Assembly: GCA_021841985.1 (NCBI GenBank)
Contig: JAKCCP010000395.1
Coordinates: forward strand, 1-12,651
Direction of reading: 5' to 3'
Origin: Pseudomonadota bacterium
Lineage (GTDB): Bacteria; Pseudomonadota; Alphaproteobacteria; Acetobacterales; Acetobacteraceae
Length of the DNA stretch: 12,651 nucleotides
Numbering within the stretch: position 1 is the first letter of the stretch; every line of letters begins with the position of its first letter. Both the position numbers and the translations under genes were made by a program. Below the pieces are notes generated by a model. It saw only the letters and a program-made list of their open reading frames with translations. It was not told where the DNA came from and did not search any database. Shown piece after piece: positions 7,989 through 12,651 of the stretch.

Positions 7989-9067
7989 CGTGGCGCGGGG
8001 GGTTGCCCGGGCATCGCCGGGGTCGGCGTGGCCGGCATGACCGCAGCGGACGGCGGGGTGGGGGTCGCCGGGGGCAGCAGGTCATCAAGGCTGGGCAGGA
8101 TGGTTTTCGCCTGCCAACTCGGCACCGCAAGCGCGAAGCCATTGAATTTCTTGCCGAGCGCGTCAGCCATCGCCTGCGCCTTGTCCTTGCCGCTCGGGGT
8201 GAAAATCGCCCAGACGGTTTCACCCTCGACGCTGATTGCCGCCCGCAGCGTCAGGCCGTCGGTGGTGACGAAGGTGATCGTGCCGAGTTTTTGCCCAAGG
8301 GGGGCGCTGGCGGCACGGGTATCGCTGAAGCTCAGGTATTCGAGGCCGCGCGCCAGCGTGTCGATCTTGAGCTGATCGAGCACCGGGTGGGTCGCGGGCG
8401 TGCTCACCACCAGCTTGTCCCCCTCACGGGTCAGCACGAGATGTGAGGTGTCGCGGTCGATGGTGATGCTGGCCACCTGGTCACGCGCGATATTGACGAT
8501 CTGGTGATCGATCCAGCCGGAAAGATCGGGATCCGCCTCGACCGTGCCCTCGGCGAGCCAGACCTGGTTTTCCCCGACGCGGCGGACGAAAACCTGCGCG
8601 GCGCCGCCATTTTCCGGGCTCGGCCGGGTATGGCCGAGGATGATTGCGGCGAGTGCCGCGCCCTTGGCGTCAAGCACGCGAACCTCTCTGGCCTCCGATT
8701 TCGCGTCCCTCGGGTCATCCACGCCGAGGCGGGCGAACTCCGCCGGATCATCGGTGCGTTTTTCCACGAGTTTGAGTTCGGCGAGCCCGGCGAGCAGCGT
8801 ATGCACGCGGGGCGCGAGGGCTGGGAAATTGCCGTGTTCGGCGAGCAGCCAGCGATCGGCCTCGCGGACCAGCACGAGAGTTTTGCTGTGATCGGCGATT
8901 TCAAGGCGCTGGGCGGCTGCCATGCGCGCGGCAAAATCGGGGAAGGCCAAGGTTGCGGCGTTGGCCGTGACCTCGCCCATGGTGTCGCGGGCGATGCCGG
9001 CGTACCAGCCGAGGCCAAGTGAGACGGCGCCGAGCAGGAGGAGAATAAACGCAGTGCGGGGTTTCAT
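7985..9067 (-). CDS. DUF4340-domain membrane-anchored protein
   Basis: The protein has 360 residues. A single N-terminal hydrophobic segment (about residues 5-23, TAFILLLLGAVSLGLGWYAG) should anchor it in the inner membrane with the rest in the periplasm. The body shows repeating beta-rich units (LEIADHSKTLVLVREADRW, ASITIDRDTSHLVLTREGDK) characteristic of DUF4340, a domain of unknown function commonly encoded next to GldG-like ABC auxiliary genes. The last 30 or so residues are Pro/Ala/Thr-rich (PPATPTPPSAAV onward) and probably disordered. ATG 9067 is chosen because it directly precedes the membrane anchor and has GAGGAG about 9 bases upstream. A start 19 codons earlier would overlap the upstream gene and add a non-hydrophobic leader. 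The gene lies 13 bases after the GldG-like gene, in the same operon. Confidence 0.87.
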   Translation of the reverse strand: MKPRTAFILLLLGAVSLGLGWYAGIARDTMGEVTANAATLAFPDFAARMAAAQRLEIADHSKTLVLVREADRWLLAEHGNFPALAPRVHTLLAGLAELKLVEKRTDDPAEFARLGVDDPRDAKSEAREVRVLDAKGAALAAIILGHTRPSPENGGAAQVFVRRVGENQVWLAEGTVEADPDLSGWIDHQIVNIARDQVASITIDRDTSHLVLTREGDKLVVSTPATHPVLDQLKIDTLARGLEYLSFSDTRAASAPLGQKLGTITFVTTDGLTLRAAISVEGETVWAIFTPSGKDKAQAMADALGKKFNGFALAVPSWQAKTILPSLDDLLPPATPTPPSAAVMPATPTPAMPGQPPAPR

Positions 9068-9080
9068 GGCGCGGGGCTCC

Positions 9081-10985
9081 TCACGTCCGCGCCCGGCCAC
9101 GCCGGCGATGGCGCAGGATGCCAAGCCCGATCGCGATCAGCGTCAGGATCGCCGGCACCAGCACGATATCGAACAGGCGGAGGAGCTGATCCAGGGCGTC
9201 GATATCCTCCTTGAGCGCGAGCTGCACGGCGCGAAGCTGCTGGCGGGTGGTGACGATCTCGCGGTTGGCGGCGTCGATCGCCTCGCGCTGCTCGGCGGTC
9301 ACCACCGCCTGGCCGGCGCCCGATTGTCCGGCGCCTTCGCGGAGGTTTGCCAGATTCTTCTCGGTCTCCTCGAGATGCTTTTGCAGGTTCTGCTCGGTGC
9401 GGCGGAACTGCGCTTCGGCGCGGCGTTGCATGTCATCGACCAGGGTGAAGGGACGGTCCGCCGAGCCCCGCGCGCGGAGCCCGATCAGCGCATCCCCCCC
9501 GGCCAGCGTGCCCACGAGATTGGCGAGGAACGGGCCATTATCGCTGAACGGCTCGGCGTCTTCCTGGCCGAAGAAATCCTTCACCCGGACCCAGAAGCGA
9601 TCAGCCATGATGTCGCTATCGGCGACAATCACGAGATTGGCCGGCGTTTCAGTATGATCCTTGAAGGGAGCGAGATCGGCGGGACGGGTCTGTCCCGCGG
9701 CGGGGGTGGGCGGTCCGGAAAACGCCGATTTCAGCATCCCATGGACGCGCGCGGCGACCACCCTTGGCCCACCCTCGGGCTTGAAGGCGGCGAGGATGGC
9801 GGCGGGATCGGGGTCGATCGCCAGCGTCTCGGCCGCGATCAGCCCGGAGCGCGGGCTTGAGGTCAGAAGCGGCGTGAAGCTCACCGTGGCCCCCGGCTTG
9901 AGCGCGAGATAGCCGGGATCGGCCACCGTCACCTGCGCCAGATCGGCGGTCGCCGGGTCGTCGTGGTTGATGCCGTCGCGGATATTGAACCAGGGCACAT
10001 AGTCGGTGACGGTCATGCGGTCGCCAGGGCTGGCGCGCACCCGCCAAGCGCCGGTGAGATCGCCCACCACCTGCTTCGGATCATAGGCGACGCCCCAGGC
10101 ATCGAGCAGGCGATGGAGATCGGAGGCGGTATCGGTCGCCGGCATGCCGTTGGGGCCGGGAGTATCAGCCTCCATGGTGCTGCGCGGGTCGACCAGCAGC
10201 AACAATCGCCCGCCACGCATGACAAACTGGTCGATGGCGTATTGCGCCGGCTCCGGCAGATGCTGCGGCTGCACCACCAGCAAAACCGAAATCTCGGGAT
10301 CGATGCTCCAGGTGGTGAGCGGCACGGAGCGCACGGCGAAGCTCTGGCGCAGCAGCGTCATCGCCATCCAGGGCTGTCCGGCCCGCCCGCGCCCCTGGCT
10401 CATCATCATCGCCCGCGGATCGCCATCGACCGGCAGCGCCGACATCAGCCCGACCACCGCGCGCTTGGGGTTCGACAATTCATAAATCAGCCGCGTCACG
10501 TCATATTCGAGGAAACGCTCGCGCGCCTGCTGAAAGAACGGAATAACCCGCTCGTCATCGAGCAGATTGGTCCCGGCGAGGCCGAAAAACACCTGGGAAC
10601 CGCTCTGATCGACCGGCACCGCCTGGAGGCCGAAGCTCAACGCCCGGTCCTCGGCCTCGCTGAAGGGCTCTGGATCGAAACTCTCCAGCCGCAGCATGCC
10701 GTGCGCGAGGCGGACATATTGCGCCAGCATTTCTTCCACGCGCTGATGGTAGCCATCATAAAACGGCGCCCGCGCCCCGAGATCGCGCGAATAGAAGAGC
10801 CGCAGCGTGATCGGCTGTTTCAGCCCGCGCAGCACCTCGCGTGTGCCCGGTGAGAGGGTGTAGATATGGCCGGCAGTGAGGTCGAGCTGGGCCTCGGCGA
10901 GGCGGCTGTCGGCCAGCATGTTGAGCCCGATCAGGAGAGCCGCTAGGCCGATCAGGCCGAGGGCCGAAGCAGTCGCGCGCGGCAT
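9081..10985 (-). CDS. GldG-like ABC transporter auxiliary (substrate-binding-like) membrane protein
   Basis: This 634-residue protein has an N-terminal transmembrane segment (about residues 7-24) and a second one near residues 600-620 followed by a basic tail (RHRRRGRART). It thus has a large periplasmic region between two anchors. Near the N-terminus LTAGHIYTLSPGTREVL matches the conserved opening of GldG/ABC-type auxiliary proteins (DLT...YTLS-T). The middle carries the ABC-auxiliary domain, with VVGLMSALPVDGD and GGRLLLLVDPRS. A heptad-like, Glu/Arg/Gln-rich stretch at about 500-590 is predicted coiled coil. GldG partners the GldA ATPase and GldF permease in Bacteroidetes gliding; homologues in other phyla are uncharacterised. 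ATG 10985 lies 2 bases after the permease stop (TGAGCATG), with GGAAGG 10 bases upstream; TTG 10991 is an alternative start. Confidence 0.92.
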   Translation of the reverse strand: MPRATASALGLIGLAALLIGLNMLADSRLAEAQLDLTAGHIYTLSPGTREVLRGLKQPITLRLFYSRDLGARAPFYDGYHQRVEEMLAQYVRLAHGMLRLESFDPEPFSEAEDRALSFGLQAVPVDQSGSQVFFGLAGTNLLDDERVIPFFQQARERFLEYDVTRLIYELSNPKRAVVGLMSALPVDGDPRAMMMSQGRGRAGQPWMAMTLLRQSFAVRSVPLTTWSIDPEISVLLVVQPQHLPEPAQYAIDQFVMRGGRLLLLVDPRSTMEADTPGPNGMPATDTASDLHRLLDAWGVAYDPKQVVGDLTGAWRVRASPGDRMTVTDYVPWFNIRDGINHDDPATADLAQVTVADPGYLALKPGATVSFTPLLTSSPRSGLIAAETLAIDPDPAAILAAFKPEGGPRVVAARVHGMLKSAFSGPPTPAAGQTRPADLAPFKDHTETPANLVIVADSDIMADRFWVRVKDFFGQEDAEPFSDNGPFLANLVGTLAGGDALIGLRARGSADRPFTLVDDMQRRAEAQFRRTEQNLQKHLEETEKNLANLREGAGQSGAGQAVVTAEQREAIDAANREIVTTRQQLRAVQLALKEDIDALDQLLRLFDIVLVPAILTLIAIGLGILRHRRRGRART

Positions 10986-10987
10986 GC

Positions 10988-11719
10988 TCAATCGGCCTTC
11001 CGATGTTCGAGGATCACGGTGTTGGCGACCAGCCAGAATATCATGAAGGAGACGAGATAGATCACGTCGCGCGCGGCGATCAGGCCGCGGGTGAAGGTCT
11101 CGAAGCGATCGACGAGGGAGAGCTTCCGCGCGATGGTGGCGAGCACCGGAAGATTATGGCTAAGGAAATCCGTCACCACCGGGAAGGCGCTGGCAGCAAA
11201 GACGAAAGAAAGCGCGACGCCAAGGACGAAGGCGATGACCTGGTTCTTGGTGATTGCCGAAGCCGCGGCACCGAGCGCCAGGAAACACCCGGCGATCAGC
11301 ACGGCCCCGACATAGCCGGCGGCGATCATGCCGTTATCGGGGCTGCCCAGCACATTCACGGTGATGACGAAGGGGAAAGTGAGCGCCAGCGCGATCACCG
11401 TGAAGGCCCAGGCGGCGAGAAATTTTCCCACCACCGCCTGCCCCTGGCTCACCGGCAGCGTGAGCAGCAACTCGATGGTGCCGAGCCGGCGCTCCTCGGC
11501 CCAGAGCCGCATGGTGATGGCCGGCACCAGCAGCACGAACACCCAGGGGAGGAACTGGAAGAAGGGCAGCAGATCGGCCTGATCACGCTCGAAAAAACCG
11601 CCGACGCTGAAGGTCAGCGTGCCTTGCAGGGCGAGGAAGATGACGATGAACACCCAGGCGACGGGGGTCGCGAAATACCCCGCGAATTCGCGCCAGGCGA
11701 TGGCCAGCGTGGCGCGCAT
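10988..11719 (-). CDS. ABC-2 type permease, GldF-like
   Basis: This 243-residue integral membrane protein has six predicted hydrophobic segments (about residues 13-35, 53-70, 96-119, 130-155, 163-184 and 219-237), the usual ABC-2 exporter topology. Between segments two and three it has RLWAEERRLGTIELLLTLPVS (given here in two parts: RLWAEERRLG and TIELLLTLPVS). That is the conserved coupling-helix region of GldF/NosY-type permeases, which contacts the ATPase. It would form the membrane channel with the adjacent ATPase. Its ATG follows the ATPase stop with no gap (TGAATG), so the two are translationally coupled. The transported substrate is not known for this subfamily. Confidence 0.94.
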   Translation of the reverse strand: MRATLAIAWREFAGYFATPVAWVFIVIFLALQGTLTFSVGGFFERDQADLLPFFQFLPWVFVLLVPAITMRLWAEERRLGTIELLLTLPVSQGQAVVGKFLAAWAFTVIALALTFPFVITVNVLGSPDNGMIAAGYVGAVLIAGCFLALGAAASAITKNQVIAFVLGVALSFVFAASAFPVVTDFLSHNLPVLATIARKLSLVDRFETFTRGLIAARDVIYLVSFMIFWLVANTVILEHRKAD

Positions 11720-12457
11720 TCAGGCCGCCTCCGCCGCCGGGCGGGTGAGGGCGCGAAACACTTCTTCCAGCCGGCCGGAGGGGTGGCGACGCGCCAACTC
11801 GGCGGGCGTGGCATCGGCGACGACGCGCCCGGCGGCGATGATCATGGCGCGTGAGCACACGGCTTCGACCTCTTCGAGGATGTGGGTGCTGATGATGATC
11901 GCCTTGTCGGGCGCCATGCGGGTGATCAGGGCGCGCACCTCGAATTTCTGATTGGGATCGAGCCCGTCGGTGGGTTCGTCGAGCACCAGCACCGGCGGGT
12001 CGTGGAGCAGCGCCTGGGCGAGGCCGACACGGCGCTTGAAGCCTTTCGAGAGGGTTTCCACCGGAAGCTGCCGCACGCCATCGAGGGTTGCCAGGGCGAG
12101 CGCCTGATCAACCCGATCGCGCGCCTCCCCGCCATGATAGCCGCGCACCCGGGCGATGAAGCGGAGAAACCCCGCGACCGTCATCTCGGGATAGACCGGC
12201 GCGCCCTCGGGGAGGAAACCCAGCTCCCGGCGGGCGGCGACGGCATCGTTTTGCACGTCGTGGCCGTTGATATGGGCGCTGCCGCTGGTGGGCGTGACGA
12301 AGCCCGCGAGCATTTTCATCGTTGTCGATTTGCCCGCGCCATTGGGTCCGAGAAACCCCAACACCTCGCCCCGCGCGAGCGTAAAGCTCACGCCATCGAC
12401 GGCGGTGAAGCCGCCGAAGCGTTTGGTCAGACCCGCGATTTCGATCAGGGCGTCCAA
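11720..12457 (-). CDS. ABC transporter ATP-binding protein, GldA-like (ABC-2 exporter type)
   Basis: This 245-residue cytoplasmic ATPase would power the ABC-2 permease encoded next. Visible motifs are Walker A GPNGAGKST (residues 37-45), signature LSKGF (136-140, in place of LSGGQ), Walker B VLVLDEPTDGLDP with Asp160/Glu161, and switch His192 in STHILEE. The Q-loop region reads GFLPEGAPVYPEMTV, where the usual Gln is replaced, as is common in GldA/NatA-like ATPases. The start codon is TTG 12457. It is chosen because a strong GGGAGG lies 7 bases upstream and the N-terminus ALIEIAGLTKRFGG is typical for the family. It is the first gene of the minus-strand run, so the promoter should lie in 12458-12651 or just beyond. 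Confidence 0.96.
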   Translation of the reverse strand: MDALIEIAGLTKRFGGFTAVDGVSFTLARGEVLGFLGPNGAGKSTTMKMLAGFVTPTSGSAHINGHDVQNDAVAARRELGFLPEGAPVYPEMTVAGFLRFIARVRGYHGGEARDRVDQALALATLDGVRQLPVETLSKGFKRRVGLAQALLHDPPVLVLDEPTDGLDPNQKFEVRALITRMAPDKAIIISTHILEEVEAVCSRAMIIAAGRVVADATPAELARRHPSGRLEEVFRALTRPAAEAA

Positions 12458-12476
12458 GTGTTTTCCTCCCGGCCGG

Positions 12477-12495
12477 CGGGCGACGGCTCCGCCCG
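12477..12495. repeat. Leader hairpin upstream of the ABC operon
   Basis: CGGGCG (12477-12482) and CGCCCG (12490-12495) pair perfectly around a 7-base loop, about 9 bases upstream of the ribosome site of the ABC ATPase gene. It would lie in the 5' untranslated region. No T-run follows it. It could affect translation or mRNA stability. Confidence 0.3.
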
Positions 12496-12545
12496 GACCC
12501 TCGAAGGCAAGGGGGGAGGAACCGCCGAGAGGGCGCGCACGGGCT

Positions 12546-12607
12546 TGTCATTTGCGCAACCATGCAAAAACCACATGAGCCACTTGCAAAACCACGCTGA
12601 CAGCGTG
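12546..12607. promoter_or_regulatory. Repeat cluster, probable operator/promoter region of the ABC operon
   Basis: The gene-free stretch upstream of the ABC ATPase contains several repeats. There is a palindrome TTGCGCAA (12552-12559). There are two near-identical direct repeats, TGCAAAAACCAC (12563-12574) and TGCAAAACCAC (12585-12595), whose starts are 22 bases apart (about two helical turns). There is also a perfect inverted repeat CACGCT-GAC-AGCGTG (12593-12607) overlapping the second direct repeat. Such clustering is typical of transcription-factor sites. No -35/-10 pair is convincing on the minus strand. The regulator is not encoded in the window. Confidence 0.4.
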
Positions 12608-12651
12608 AATTTCCGCGGCATTGCATCGAAAATGGGCGACCCGCCCGCATC

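Noticed and set aside
9963..10853. Plus-strand open frame of 296 codons opposite the GldG-like gene
   Set aside because: It is a His/Gln/Arg-rich shadow frame with no domain; the opposite strand has convincing GldG-like features.

Overview
The window is GC-rich bacterial DNA. It carries long open frames with high third-position GC, several GTG/TTG starts and tightly overlapping genes. SecA, the trypsin-like protease and the IS1595 remnant read like alphaproteobacterial proteins, most likely from a Rhodospirillales/Acetobacteraceae-type organism. That placement is inference from protein style only, because no rRNA gene is present.

Left part (1-1530): the window opens inside the last codons of an oligopeptide/dipeptide ABC transporter ATPase (plus strand, ends at 109). 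A convergent gene follows for a small secreted c-type cytochrome (281-719, minus). Between them is what looks like the decayed N-terminus of an NAD(P)-binding epimerase/SDR. Further right are two small minus-strand hypothetical genes (862-1215 and 1330-1530).

Middle (about 1531-3290): an Nramp-related metal transporter (1911-3176, plus) is the only long plus-strand gene. It sits between two transposase remnants that appear not to have been called as genes: an IS1595-family fragment upstream and an ISAs1-family N-terminal fragment downstream. Its metal-site motifs depart from canonical Nramp.

Right part (3292-12457): eight minus-strand genes form one compact run. In transcription order they are an ABC-2 type ATPase, its permease, a GldG-like auxiliary membrane protein, a DUF4340 protein, a Nudix hydrolase, SecA, a beta-carbonic anhydrase and an exported trypsin-like serine protease. 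Four junctions touch or nearly touch: TGAATG, TGAGCATG and two GTGA overlaps. This implies translational coupling of ATPase-permease-GldG, of DUF4340-Nudix and of carbonic anhydrase-protease. The first four genes look like a membrane transport machine related to the gliding-motility GldAFG set, in a lineage not expected to glide by that mechanism. SecA is the general preprotein translocase motor. The leader upstream of the ABC ATPase (12458-12651) holds a cluster of direct and inverted repeats that looks regulatory.

No rRNA, tRNA, CRISPR array, prophage or intact insertion sequence was seen. The best candidate for an under-described system is the GldAFG-like ABC / DUF4340 / Nudix block. The second is the Nramp-related transporter with its altered metal site, lying between IS relics.
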